Of a stretch of DNA of 64,000 nt, positions 1 through 9,122 are shown in pieces. The translations under genes were made by a program, and so were the position numbers. Within the stretch, counting starts at the first letter, position 1. Every line of letters begins with the position of its first letter. This DNA comes from Bin87 sp963668585 (GTDB taxonomy: Bacteria > Chloroflexota > Dehalococcoidia > Lucifugimonadales > UBA3495): assembly GCA_963668585.1 (NCBI GenBank), contig OY764869.1, positions 682,001-746,000 on the forward strand, read 5' to 3'. The notes beneath the pieces were generated by a model, which was given only the letters and a program-made list of their open reading frames with translations, searched no databases and had not been told where the DNA came from.

Positions 1-5
1 GACCG

Positions 6-1331
6 ATGCGCTCGGTGCATGTCAGGGCGGCGCGGGCGACGCCCTTCTACTACGGCTGGGTCATCCTGGGTCTGTCGGGGATCGCCTCGTATTCGTCCCG
101 TCCGTTGATGTCGGTGGCGGTGCTGACGGTGTTCGTGGTGCCGATGTCGGAGCAGTTCGGCTGGACGCGGGCGGAGTTCGCGGGGGCGGTCAGCCTGGGG
201 GGAGTGTTGGCGGCGGTGATTTCGCCGTTGGTGGGGCCGGTGCTGGACCGCTATGGGGCGGGGATGGTGGTGGGCATATCGTCGGCGGTCGCGGGGCTGT
301 GCGCGGTGGCGATGGGCGCGGTGAGCCAGATCTGGATGTTCTACCTGGTGTACGTGCCGGGACGTACCACGTTCGCCAGCCCATTGGAATTGGGAACATC
401 GGTGGCGGTGAGCAACTGGTTCGTCCGGCGGCGTCCCTTCGCGCTGGCGCTGAACCATGTTTCGCAGGGTTCGGGCCTGGCGGTGATGCCGCTGGTGGGG
501 CAGGCCATCATCGGGACCTGGGGCTGGGAAACGGCGTGGCGGACCCTGGGAATCTGGACGTTGGCGGTGGGCGTGATTCCGGCGATCCTGCTGATGGCGC
601 GGCGTCCCGAGGACCTGGGGCTGGAACCCGACGGCGGCGAGGCAGCGGCGCGACGCGAATCCGCCGGGGCGCGGCGTCCGCAGAGTTCGGCGGAGGAGAT
701 CAACTTCACGCTGCGACAGGCGATGCGCACCCGAGCGTTCTGGCTGATGATGGTTTTCGCCTTCGCCGGGTTCATCGTGCAGGCTGGGGTATCGCTGCAC
801 CAGGTGCCGCACTTCGTGGACCAGGGAGTGCCGGCTTCGGTGGCGGTGTGGACGGCAAGCACGTTCGCGATATCGCAGGTTCCGGCCAGCATCATGTGGT
901 CAGCGCTGGCACAGAAGGTACACGCGCGGTTCGTGATGACGGCGTCGGGACTGGTGGTTGCCACGGGGGCGATCACCACTGCCTTCGCCAGCGAGATTTC
1001 GTGGGGGGTTGCCGGTGCGTTCATCCTGGGGTACGGCGTGGGCGGGCTGCACATCATGGCCCGTCTGGCGTCGGCGGACTATTTCGGCCGGCTGCACATG
1101 GGAGCGATACGGGCGTGGGGCTTGGCCGCGCAGGTTGGAGGGCAGGCGCTGGGGCCCACAGTGGCGGGTCTGGCGGTGGACCGGTTCGAGAGTTACCAGG
1201 GAGCATTCCTGGCGTTCGGCATCAACCTGGCGGTGGTGTCCCTGCTGATGCTGACGGCAACGCGGCCGGGCCGGGATGCGGCGGGGGGCGGGGCGGGGAT
1301 TGAGGGCGCGACGGAATCGGCGGAAGGCTAG
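6..1331 (+). CDS. MFS transporter
   Basis: A 441-residue major facilitator superfamily carrier with about twelve hydrophobic segments in two bundles split by a hydrophilic loop near residues 195-235. The loop after the second membrane segment carries the MFS signature in the form GPVLDRYGAG (about residues 77-86). The architecture resembles the oxalate/formate and monocarboxylate antiporter branch, but the substrate cannot be read from the sequence. The ATG lies five bases inside the window, so a slightly longer N-terminus is possible, although the first membrane helix is complete. The stop overlaps the 3' end of the opposite-strand TOPRIM gene by four bases, so the two genes converge. Confidence 0.85.
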   Translation: MRSVHVRAARATPFYYGWVILGLSGIASYSSRPLMSVAVLTVFVVPMSEQFGWTRAEFAGAVSLGGVLAAVISPLVGPVLDRYGAGMVVGISSAVAGLCAVAMGAVSQIWMFYLVYVPGRTTFASPLELGTSVAVSNWFVRRRPFALALNHVSQGSGLAVMPLVGQAIIGTWGWETAWRTLGIWTLAVGVIPAILLMARRPEDLGLEPDGGEAAARRESAGARRPQSSAEEINFTLRQAMRTRAFWLMMVFAFAGFIVQAGVSLHQVPHFVDQGVPASVAVWTASTFAISQVPASIMWSALAQKVHARFVMTASGLVVATGAITTAFASEISWGVAGAFILGYGVGGLHIMARLASADYFGRLHMGAIRAWGLAAQVGGQALGPTVAGLAVDRFESYQGAFLAFGINLAVVSLLMLTATRPGRDAAGGGAGIEGATESAEG

Positions 1332-1972
1332 GCGAACAGGCGGGAAAGCCAGCGGAGGAAGGTTTGGGAGAGGGGGTTGTTGACGGCCAGGTCGCGGGTT
1401 CGGATGGCGAGGCCCATTTGTCTGGGATCCTCACGGGTGGCTAGCCACGCATGGATCTGGGCGCGGAGGGATTTGCTCTCAGCGAATTTGCGCTCATTGG
1501 CGGGTATGTTGTCGATGTATTGTTGGGACAAGGGCCAGACTCGATCTGTGGCGGGAATCATGTGGGACACAAAACCTTCCAAATCACCCGGCGAAACATT
1601 GTCAGGCATTACCCAGATGCCGATACGCGGACTCCCAGTATTGGGATTTTCAGGGATGATGGTACCTTCGGGGTCTGGCGCTGGAGGAATCGGGGATACG
1701 GCCTGTTGTGACTCGCGGATTCGAGCGCAAACTCTGTTCCAAGTGTTTAGGGCGTTGCCGTCAGCATCCACCACCACGCCGATGGCGGGCCGGCCGAGTT
1801 CGTCTATATGGTCGCGGATGCTGGGCAGGACGTTCTCAATGCCCTCGTAGTCCTTGATGGCAAATTCCAAGGATCGATCCCAACGCTCCGACAAATGCCT
1901 GATGACGTGCTTGTCATCCTCTCCCTCTACCAATAGCAGGGGATCGAAGGGGCGAGGGTGGAGGTTAATCAT
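1328..1972 (-). CDS. TOPRIM-fold protein (DUF3226-like), putative nuclease partner of the adjacent ATPase
   Basis: A 214-residue protein. The N-terminus carries LLVEGEDD (Glu16), the TOPRIM glutamate motif, and VVVDADGN carries the DxD pair (Asp69, Asp71). These are the metal-binding residues of TOPRIM nucleases such as the C-terminal half of OLD proteins. I recognise it as DUF3226-like by eye. It starts three bases after the stop of the upstream ATPase gene, so translation is probably coupled and the proteins are likely partners. OLD-family nucleases fuse these two parts; PARIS (AriA/AriB) splits them. Defence is inference; the TOPRIM fold is well supported. Confidence 0.7.
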   Translation of the reverse strand: MINLHPRPFDPLLLVEGEDDKHVIRHLSERWDRSLEFAIKDYEGIENVLPSIRDHIDELGRPAIGVVVDADGNALNTWNRVCARIRESQQAVSPIPPAPDPEGTIIPENPNTGSPRIGIWVMPDNVSPGDLEGFVSHMIPATDRVWPLSQQYIDNIPANERKFAESKSLRAQIHAWLATREDPRQMGLAIRTRDLAVNNPLSQTFLRWLSRLFA

Positions 1973-1975
1973 TGA

Positions 1976-3016
1976 TCAGCGCACCTCGATCCCGTGTTTC
2001 GCAATGTTCTCCAACCGGGACTCGTCGTAGGTGATGGCGCGGAGGCCAATCGGGACGCGCTGGATACGAACCAACACTCCCTCCACGTCCTCCAACTCGT
2101 TGGCGGCCTGGGCGAAACCCCTGACGCAGTCCCAGCTATGGGTGGTGGCCAGCACCTGGACGTTGTTGCGCTGGGCGGTCTGGAGGACCATGTTCCAGAA
2201 TTTGGGTTGGATTGAGTGGTGGATGCCGTTTTCGACTTCGTCGATCAGGAGGAAGCCGCCGCTGCTTTTGGCGAGGGCGAGGGCGACAGCATAGGTACGC
2301 ATCGCGCCATCGCCCAAAGAGCGCAAGGCGACTTGGTAGTCTCTGCCGGTTACCTTTGCCATCATGCGTCTTGGTTGCGTTGTTCCACCATCAATCGGCG
2401 ATCCCAATGCTGCCACTCGCTCAACGTTTGAGTCCGTGATTAAGTTCAGCGCCTCGAGAGCACGATCTTCGTGAGGCGTCAGCGCCACTTCGTTCCAATA
2501 TTGTTGGACCACTTCATCATTCGGAACATTCGGACCCAACGTATTGCAGGTCATCTCAATGCGCGGGCCACTCCCATTTCGCGTAAGCTCGATGTTGCCG
2601 AAAGTATCAGGCGAGACAGATTGGCCCCCAACCGTTTGATTTGGATGCGCCGATAGGTTGACTGCATCGTCAGCATTGCCGACTTGACCGATGGAAATGA
2701 CAGATTTGGGTCCATGGGTCCGGTTCGTGAAAAGTGCCGCCCGGTCAACTACGACACGTGGTTTGTTTTCCACATTTTCAGGGTATGAGTCCCCCCGGTC
2801 GATCAACACCGAGTCATATACGCGGGCACGACCGTGCCCCGCCCAAACCCGCACCGCATCCAGCACGGTCGTCTTGCCTACGCCGTTCTTGCCGGCCAGC
2901 AGCGTAACGCGGCCCAGGCGCGGTATCGTCAGTTCGTCGATGCCGCGGAAGTTTTTGATTACCAGGCTGGGCAGGTGCAGGGACTGGTCGGGCGTTGCGT
3001 CGGACATGGCGTTCAC
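1976..3016 (-). CDS. AAA15/OLD-type ABC ATPase
   Basis: A 346-residue SMC/RecF-like ATPase. It has Walker A GKNGVGKT (42-49) after the LVIKNFRGI start typical of AAA15/OLD proteins, a signature region SLGDGAMR (233-240), Walker B FLLIDE (255-260) followed by VENGIHH, and an H-loop histidine in TTHSWD (His293). There is no long coiled coil or nuclease domain, so the catalytic partner should be the coupled TOPRIM protein downstream. It begins nine bases after the uvrA stop on the same strand. The pair looks less G+C-rich than its neighbours, which could mean recent acquisition. Alternative: a housekeeping ATPase of unknown role. Confidence 0.8.
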   Translation of the reverse strand: MNAMSDATPDQSLHLPSLVIKNFRGIDELTIPRLGRVTLLAGKNGVGKTTVLDAVRVWAGHGRARVYDSVLIDRGDSYPENVENKPRVVVDRAALFTNRTHGPKSVISIGQVGNADDAVNLSAHPNQTVGGQSVSPDTFGNIELTRNGSGPRIEMTCNTLGPNVPNDEVVQQYWNEVALTPHEDRALEALNLITDSNVERVAALGSPIDGGTTQPRRMMAKVTGRDYQVALRSLGDGAMRTYAVALALAKSSGGFLLIDEVENGIHHSIQPKFWNMVLQTAQRNNVQVLATTHSWDCVRGFAQAANELEDVEGVLVRIQRVPIGLRAITYDESRLENIAKHGIEVR

Positions 3017-3024
3017 CTTGCGGC

Positions 3025-6000
3025 TCAGTCGGCGGTGGCGGCCAGTTCGGTTTGTTGTAGGGTTTGGCGGAGGTAGCGGCCGGTGTGGGACGCTTCGGTC
3101 TGCGCGAGCATCTCGGGGGTGCCGCAGGCGATGAGGTTGCCGCCCTGGTCGCCGGCGCCGGGGCCCAGGTCGATGATCCAGTCGGAGTTCTTGATCAGGT
3201 CAAGGTTGTGCTCGATGAGCAGGACGGAGTTGCCCTGGTCAACCAGGCGGTGCAGGACGCGCAGCAGGGCGGCGCAGTCCTCGAAGGAAAGGCCGGTGGT
3301 GGGTTCGTCCAGCAGGTACAGCGTGCGTCCGGTGGCGCGGCGGGACAGTTCCGTGGCAAGCTTGACGCGCTGGGCCTCGCCGCCGGACAGGGTGGTCGCC
3401 GGCTGGCCGAGGCGGATGTAGCCCAGCCCCACGTCGCGCAGAGTCTCCAGCCGGTTGCGGATGCGGTTGTAGTTCCAGAAGAAGTCCAGCGCGGTTTCCA
3501 CGGTCATGGACAGGACTTCGGCGATGGAATGGCCGCGCAGAGTCACCTCCAGCGCCTCGCGGTTGTAGCGGCGGCCCTGGCAGATTTCGCAGGGCACCGT
3601 GACGTCGGGCAGGAACTGCATCTCGATCTGATTGTAGCCCTCGCCCTGGCAGGCCTCGCAGCGTCCGCCCTTGACGTTGAAGGAGAACCGGCCGGGTTTG
3701 TAGCCGCGGATGCGGGCCTCCGGCAGCGCGGCGAACAACTCGCGGATGGGCGTGAACGCGCCGGTGTAGGTGGCGGGATTGCTGCGCGGCGTGCGTCCGA
3801 TGGGCGACTGGTCGATGTTGACCACCTTGTCGATGTTTTCGATGCCGGTGATCTCGTCGTGCTCGCCGGGGCGGTCGCGGCCCTGGGCCACGGCCTGGGC
3901 GAGACGCTTGTACAGGATGTCGTACATCAGCGTGCTCTTGCCGCTGCCGGACACGCCGGTGACGCAGCCGAGGAGACCGAGGGGGAAGTCCACGTCAATG
4001 CTCTTGAGGTTGTTTTCGCGGGCTCCCCGGACGGTGATGGCGTTACCGTTGCCGGGCCGCCGTTCCTCGGGCGTGGGGATGCGCTTGCGACCGCTGAGGT
4101 ATGCGCCGGTGAGGGATGCTTCGTTGGCCATGACCTCGGCGACGTCGCCGGTGGCGACGATGTGTCCGCCGTGCTCGCCGGCGCCGGGTCCGAGGTCAAC
4201 GATGTGGTCGGCGGCGCGCATCATGGCGTCGTCGTGCTCGACGACGATGACGGTGTTGCCCATGTCGCGGAGGCGTGTGAGGGTGCCGATGAGCCGGTGG
4301 TCGTCGTGGGGGTGCAGGCCCACCGTGGGCTCGTCGCACACGTAGAGCACGCCGGTGAGTCCGCTGCCGATCTGGGTGGCGAGGCGGACGCGCTGGGCCT
4401 CGCCGCCGGAGAGGGTGCGGGCCGTGCGGCTCATGGTGACGTAGTCGAGGCCGATGCCATCGAGGAACTGGAGGCGTCCCTCGATCTCCTTGAGAATCTG
4501 GTCGGCGATGACCATTTCGCGTTCGGTGAGGGTCGGGGGCGCATCGACCACGGCGGAGGCGGCGCGCTTGCCGTTTTTGCGGGTGCGGCGGGTTTTGGGC
4601 TTTGAGCCATTGGAGTCCTCCGCAGCTTCGGATGCCAGGGACTCCTCGGGGTGATGGCCGTTGCCGGCGTGGTGGCCGTTGGTGGAACCGTTGAGGGACG
4701 GTTCCGCGCCGGGCTTGATGCTGCGAACCCATTGCAGGCCCGTGCCGATGGTGAGTCCGGTGACGTCCATGATGTTCCGTCCACAGACCAGGACCCCCAA
4801 CGCCTCCGGGCGGAGGCGGGCGCCGCTGCAGGAACGACAGGCCCGCTGGGCCATGTAGCGTTCGATTTCGCTGCGGGTGTGGTCGGACTCGGTGTCGCGG
4901 TAGCGTCGCTGGAGGTTGGGGATCACTCCCTCGTAGGTGGTGTTCCACGAGTAGGTGCGACCTCGGCCGGTGCGGTGTCGCACCTGCACCTGCTGCTTGC
5001 CGGCCCCGTAAAGGATGATATTCATCTGTTCTTCGGTGAGTTCCCGGACGGGCGCCTGGGGCGAGAAATCGAAGGCGCGAGCGACGGCCTCCATCATGCT
5101 GGCGTACCAGGAGTTGGCGGCGCCGGAACGGGCCCACGGGACGATGGCGCCTTCCAGCAGGGACAGCGAGCGGTTCTGTATCACCAGCGAGGGGTCAACC
5201 TCCAGTTGGTAGCCCAGGCCCGTGCAGGTGGAGCAGGCGCCGTGGGGGCTGTTGAAGCTGAAGGTGCGCGGCTCTATCTCCGGGAGGCTGACTCCGCAGG
5301 CGACGCAGGCGAACTGCTCGCTGAAGGTCAGGTCGTCCTCGCCTTCGCGCGCTACGGTGAGCACGCCCTCGCCCTCGCGGAGCGCGGTTTCAACGGACTC
5401 GGTGACGCGGCTGGCCTCGGTGTCGTGGCGGATGATGAGTCGGTCCACCACGATGTCGATGTAGTGCCACTTCTGCTTGTCGAGGTTCAGGGTGTCGGTG
5501 TCCTCGACCAGCATGATTTCGCCGTTGACCCTGAGACGGACGAATCCGCCGCGCTTGGCGGCCTCGAAGACCTCGCGGTGTTCGCCCTTCTTGCGGCGGA
5601 TCTTGGGAGCCAGCAGGGTGATGCGCGAGGCCTCGGGGAAGTTGAGGATCGCATCAACGATTTGCTGGACGGTCTGGCGGGCGACGGGGTTGCCGCACTT
5701 GGGACAATGCGGCCGGCCGACGCGGGCGAACAACAGGCGCAGGTAGTCGTAGATCTCGGTGACGGTGCCGACCGTGGATCGCGGATTGTTGGAAACGCCC
5801 TTCTGGTCGATGGAGATGGCCGGAGACAGGCCTTCGATGTAGTCCACGTCGGGCTTGTCCATGCGCCCCAGGAACTGGCGGGCATAGGCGGAGAGAGACT
5901 CGACGTAGCGGCGCTGGCCCTCAGCATAAATGGTGTCGAAGGCGAGGCTGCTCTTGCCGGAGCCGGAAACCCCGGTGATGACGACGAGTTGATCCCGTGG

Positions 6001-6069
6001 GATGGTTACGTCGATATTTTTGAGGTTGTGCTCGCGGGCGCCCTTGATGTAGATGGTTTCCTGGGGCAT
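3025..6069 (-). CDS. uvrA: Excinuclease ABC subunit A
   Basis: The damage-recognition ATPase of nucleotide excision repair, 1014 residues. There are two ABC modules: Walker A GVSGSGKS at 33-40 and again at 704-711, with LSGGEAQR signatures in both. The zinc-binding Cys clusters are present (HCPKCG near 121, CVACG near 255, C-X2-C pairs near 279 and 411, and the C-terminal CEACQGEG/CEICQGRR module). It is longer than the usual 930-960 residues because a low-complexity segment of about 60 residues (452-512) rich in Gly, Asn, His, Ser and then Lys/Arg is inserted before the first signature. UvrC lies 52 kb away; uvrB is not in the window. Confidence 0.97.
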   Translation of the reverse strand: MPQETIYIKGAREHNLKNIDVTIPRDQLVVITGVSGSGKSSLAFDTIYAEGQRRYVESLSAYARQFLGRMDKPDVDYIEGLSPAISIDQKGVSNNPRSTVGTVTEIYDYLRLLFARVGRPHCPKCGNPVARQTVQQIVDAILNFPEASRITLLAPKIRRKKGEHREVFEAAKRGGFVRLRVNGEIMLVEDTDTLNLDKQKWHYIDIVVDRLIIRHDTEASRVTESVETALREGEGVLTVAREGEDDLTFSEQFACVACGVSLPEIEPRTFSFNSPHGACSTCTGLGYQLEVDPSLVIQNRSLSLLEGAIVPWARSGAANSWYASMMEAVARAFDFSPQAPVRELTEEQMNIILYGAGKQQVQVRHRTGRGRTYSWNTTYEGVIPNLQRRYRDTESDHTRSEIERYMAQRACRSCSGARLRPEALGVLVCGRNIMDVTGLTIGTGLQWVRSIKPGAEPSLNGSTNGHHAGNGHHPEESLASEAAEDSNGSKPKTRRTRKNGKRAASAVVDAPPTLTEREMVIADQILKEIEGRLQFLDGIGLDYVTMSRTARTLSGGEAQRVRLATQIGSGLTGVLYVCDEPTVGLHPHDDHRLIGTLTRLRDMGNTVIVVEHDDAMMRAADHIVDLGPGAGEHGGHIVATGDVAEVMANEASLTGAYLSGRKRIPTPEERRPGNGNAITVRGARENNLKSIDVDFPLGLLGCVTGVSGSGKSTLMYDILYKRLAQAVAQGRDRPGEHDEITGIENIDKVVNIDQSPIGRTPRSNPATYTGAFTPIRELFAALPEARIRGYKPGRFSFNVKGGRCEACQGEGYNQIEMQFLPDVTVPCEICQGRRYNREALEVTLRGHSIAEVLSMTVETALDFFWNYNRIRNRLETLRDVGLGYIRLGQPATTLSGGEAQRVKLATELSRRATGRTLYLLDEPTTGLSFEDCAALLRVLHRLVDQGNSVLLIEHNLDLIKNSDWIIDLGPGAGDQGGNLIACGTPEMLAQTEASHTGRYLRQTLQQTELAATAD

Positions 6070-6079
6070 TGGGGCCTTC

Positions 6080-6487
6080 TCACATTAGGATGGTGTAACC
6101 GGCTTGGGTGAAATGGTGGTCGTTGGTGAGGACTTCGCGGATGTTGTTGGTTTGCATGAGCCGAAAGCTGGCGCAATCTACGAGACCCCATTCCTGGTCG
6201 GGTCGGGCGTTGTAGAGATCGACAGCGTCCCAGAATTGCTCGGACGACTGCTCCACGACATCGACACGGCGACTCAAGGCGAGATCATGTACAAGTCGCA
6301 CGGCTGACTGGCGCTTTTCCGGCCCAAACCTGCCCACGGAGTTCATTGTTTCTGCCAAAACCATCTCGGTGGTTACGATCTGCACGCCACTGGTTTCGAC
6401 TGCCAGCCGAATCGCTGTTTCGTGCAGGGCATCACGTTCCAAGAGCAACGCAATCCAGTAGCAGGCATCGGCAAAGAGCATGGGCAT
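6080..6487 (-). CDS. PIN-domain ribonuclease, VapC-like toxin
   Basis: A 135-residue PIN domain with the expected acidic residues: Asp7 in MLFADACYW, Glu47 in VLAET, Asp104 in LVDC and Asp123 in TNDHHF. PIN toxins cleave RNA in a metal-dependent way. I chose the ATG at 6487, which forms a TGATG overlap with the stop of the upstream gene; a TTG one codon earlier and an ATG two codons later are alternatives. The overlap predicts coupled translation with the 139-residue partner, as in a toxin-antitoxin operon. The gene ends ten bases before uvrA. Confidence 0.8.
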   Translation of the reverse strand: MPMLFADACYWIALLLERDALHETAIRLAVETSGVQIVTTEMVLAETMNSVGRFGPEKRQSAVRLVHDLALSRRVDVVEQSSEQFWDAVDLYNARPDQEWGLVDCASFRLMQTNNIREVLTNDHHFTQAGYTILM

Positions 6488-6906
6488 CAATCGTTCACCC
6501 TGGGACGACCATAGAGGTAGTGATGCATATTTTTGGCCAGGTCCGAGGGGATGTCATCCCAGTCGTCCTGAGGGTATTTCTTGTGAATCTCCTTGATGAG
6601 GTGCAGCAACGTGGGCTCCTCCGGATCCTCCGGGGGCAGGACGCGCTCGGTTTTTGGGAGGTCGATGCTGGTGATGCGTTTGAGTCGGCCGTCGGCGTAG
6701 TCGCCGGCGCCGACGAATTTGATGGGGTAGCGGCCCCGGTTGTGCATGCTCTGCAAGTGCGACCATTGCATCGCCGTGAAGTCGGCGTGGGTGGTTGAGC
6801 CGTCTTCGAGGAGCAGCTTGTACGTGCCGCTGTAATCGAGGTTCAGTTCAATGGACTGAACCTCGGCGATTGCTTCGACAGGGTGGTGTCCGGTCTTTCC
6901 GGGCAT
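6487..6906 (-). CDS. Uncharacterised protein, putative antitoxin of the adjacent PIN toxin
   Basis: A 139-residue protein that I cannot place in an antitoxin family with confidence. The first 100 residues look like a small beta-rich domain (YSGTYKLLLEDGS, then PIKFVGAGDY). The C-terminal 40 residues carry a hydrophobic/acidic pattern, LLHLIKEIHKKYP then DDWDDIPSDLAKNMHHYLYG, that could wrap around a toxin. There is no AbrB, RHH, HTH or Phd signature. Its position upstream of, and one base overlapping, a PIN gene suggests antitoxin function. This is inferred from context only. Confidence 0.55.
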   Translation of the reverse strand: MPGKTGHHPVEAIAEVQSIELNLDYSGTYKLLLEDGSTTHADFTAMQWSHLQSMHNRGRYPIKFVGAGDYADGRLKRITSIDLPKTERVLPPEDPEEPTLLHLIKEIHKKYPQDDWDDIPSDLAKNMHHYLYGRPRVND

Positions 6907-6932
6907 GGCGGGCCGTCCTGTGGGCCGAAAGG

Positions 6933-7367
6933 TTATTCCAATTCTACCAGCGGGTCGTTGGCGTTGACAGAATCGAGGGGCTGGACGAAGACGGCCTTCA
7001 CGACGCCGTCGCGGTGGGCAAGGATGCTCTGCTCCATCTTCATGGCTTCAACGACGCATACCTCGTCGCCTGCCGACACGCTGTCTCCGGGGCGCACCAG
7101 TATGGACATCACCCGGCCCGGCATGGGCGACCGCAGGATGTCGTCGTCAACCGGCGCGGCGGGGCCGGACGGCGCGGACGCCGGAGCATCCGGCACGGAG
7201 AGGCCACCAGCGGGCCGACCCCGGCGCGGCGGCGTTGGGCCGGAATCGGTTTCGACCTCAACCTCAAAGGTCTCGCCGTCAACGGTGACCTGCACCGGGG
7301 ATTGGGTCAGGTCGCCGACCTCAACGGTGTACCATTGGTCGCCGACACGTACTCTGATGGTGGTCAA
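6933..7367 (-). CDS. Biotin carboxyl carrier protein of an acyl-CoA carboxylase
   Basis: A 144-residue biotinyl-domain protein. The biotinylation motif EAMKMEQ places the acceptor at Lys110; MPGRV and the preceding Pro/Ala-rich linker (about 55-85) are typical of carrier subunits. The N-terminal 50 residues form a beta-rich part. I start it at a TTG (7367) that follows the TAA of the carboxylase gene by one base, because a longer reading would run into the upstream gene. The carboxylated biotin would serve a carboxyltransferase that is not encoded here, so acetyl- versus propionyl-CoA cannot be decided. Confidence 0.88.
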   Translation of the reverse strand: MTTIRVRVGDQWYTVEVGDLTQSPVQVTVDGETFEVEVETDSGPTPPRRGRPAGGLSVPDAPASAPSGPAAPVDDDILRSPMPGRVMSILVRPGDSVSAGDEVCVVEAMKMEQSILAHRDGVVKAVFVQPLDSVNANDPLVELE

Positions 7368-7368
7368 T

Positions 7369-8958
7369 TTACCAGGACGCGCTCCCCAACCGCGAGCGGA
7401 ACAGTTCCCGGCGTCCCTGCATCCGCCAGCGTGACGCGGACTCGCGCGTGGCTGCGCCACCCTGCCGGGATGCCTGCTCGACCGCCACGGCGGCGGCCCC
7501 GATGGCGGCCGCCAATTCCCGTGGGTTCAGCCCGGTATGCTCCCCTCTGGCCGGCTGATGCCCATTGCCGGAAGCCGCGCTTCGATGCATGGTCGTCGTT
7601 TCACTCTTGGCTTGATGTCGTCGCTCCAGGATGGGGGCCAGGCTGCCGGTGTGGTATTGGCCCGATGTGAACTCCGGGCTGACCAGCACGTCGCGCAGCA
7701 GGGCGATGTTGGTGTTCACTCCGGCCACGTGGAAATCGGCGAGAGCCGCGTCCAACGTGGCGATGGCGGCGGCACGATCTTCACCCCAAGCCATTACCTT
7801 GGCAAGCAACGGTTCGTAGTGTAACGAAACCTCGTATCCGACGCAAAGGGCGGTATCGACACGCACGTGTTCGCCTTCGGGCAGTTTCAACTCGGTGACG
7901 ATTCCCACGTTGGGCAGCAGGGTGTCGGGGTCCTCGGGATAGACGCGGGCCTCGATGGCGTGGCCGTTGGCCCGGATATCGCGCTGGCGGATGCCGAAAG
8001 GCACGGCGGCGGCGGACTGGAGTTGCAGTTCCACAATGTCCAGCCCGGTGATCAATTCGGACACGCCGTGCTCAACCTGCAGACGCGGGTTCATCTCCAT
8101 GAAGTAGAAATGGCCGTCGGAGGCGACCAGGAACTCGACGGTGCCGGCGTTGGTGTACCCGGCCTCTCTGCCAAGCTGACGGGACAGGCGACCCAACTGA
8201 CCGCGCACCTCGTCGGAGAGCTTGGCGGATGATGGGCTCTCCTCGATGAGTTTCTGGTTGCGACGCTGGATGGAGCAGTCGCGCTCGTAAAGGTGCAGCA
8301 CGTTCCCGTACTGGTCGGCGATCAACTGCACTTCGATGTGGGACGCGCCTTCGAGATAGCGTTCGTAGAAAAGGCTGGAATCGGCGAAGGCGGCCTGGGC
8401 GATGTTGCGGGTGCGTTCGATCACCGGCTCCAGTTCCGCCATGCTGTGCACCACGTGGATGCCGATGCCTCCGCCGCCGGCGGCCGCCTTGACCATCATG
8501 GGGAACCCCAACTCCCAGGCCTTGTTGATGGCCTCGTCATCGGAGACGGGCTCCTCGGTTCCCGGCATCACCGGGAGGCCCGACTTGCGGGCGACGCGAC
8601 GGGCCGACAGTTTGTCGCCCATCTGGTTCAGGACTTCCTCGCCCGGGCCGATGAACACGACATGCTCGGACTTGCAGCGCATGGCCAGTTCGCTGTTCTC
8701 CGAAAGGAAACCGTATCCGGGATGGATGGCCTGCGCGCCGGTGGAATGGCAGGCGTGCATCACGGCGTTGACGTTCAGGTACGAATCGGCGGCGGCGGCC
8801 GGGCCGATGCAGACCGACTGGTCGGCCATCTGCGTGTGCATGGCGCCCTGATCGGCTTCCGAATAGACCGCCACGGTTTCAATGCCGAGGCGCTGGCAGG
8901 TGCGTATGATTCGGGCGGCAATTTCGCCCCGGTTGGCAACCAATACTCTGCTGAACAT
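7369..8958 (-). CDS. accC: Biotin carboxylase subunit
   Basis: An ATP-grasp biotin carboxylase of 529 residues that carboxylates carrier-bound biotin with bicarbonate. It shows the N-terminal VLVANRGEIAARI motif, HPGYGFLSEN, the glycine-rich ATP loop AAAGGGGIGI and the catalytic EMNPRLQVEH segment. The C-terminus runs about 75 residues beyond the E. coli AccC length. That tail has a predicted amphipathic helix (LAAAIGAAAVAVEQA) and an Arg/Trp-rich end (WRMQGRRELFRSR), reminiscent of the linkers in subunits that hold the carrier. A GGGGGAC ribosome site precedes the ATG. One base separates it from the carrier gene. Confidence 0.93.
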   Translation of the reverse strand: MFSRVLVANRGEIAARIIRTCQRLGIETVAVYSEADQGAMHTQMADQSVCIGPAAAADSYLNVNAVMHACHSTGAQAIHPGYGFLSENSELAMRCKSEHVVFIGPGEEVLNQMGDKLSARRVARKSGLPVMPGTEEPVSDDEAINKAWELGFPMMVKAAAGGGGIGIHVVHSMAELEPVIERTRNIAQAAFADSSLFYERYLEGASHIEVQLIADQYGNVLHLYERDCSIQRRNQKLIEESPSSAKLSDEVRGQLGRLSRQLGREAGYTNAGTVEFLVASDGHFYFMEMNPRLQVEHGVSELITGLDIVELQLQSAAAVPFGIRQRDIRANGHAIEARVYPEDPDTLLPNVGIVTELKLPEGEHVRVDTALCVGYEVSLHYEPLLAKVMAWGEDRAAAIATLDAALADFHVAGVNTNIALLRDVLVSPEFTSGQYHTGSLAPILERRHQAKSETTTMHRSAASGNGHQPARGEHTGLNPRELAAAIGAAAVAVEQASRQGGAATRESASRWRMQGRRELFRSRLGSASW

Positions 8959-9122
8959 TTTTGTCCCCCGTTATCGGTGGTGGCGTTTGCTGTTTTTATT
9001 TGGCGCCAGCGAATATGTTTCACTTTATGCCGTTGCATGGTGAACGATGTATGAGGCGAAATGAGTGATGACAGACTTTTACGCCTTTCCCAAGGAAAGG
9101 GTCAACATAAAAAATGACAGGT

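Noticed and set aside
3064..6111. Long plus-strand frames (513 and 486 residues) over uvrA
   Set aside because: Antisense shadows of uvrA with Gly/Ala/Val/Asp-rich composition and no motif.
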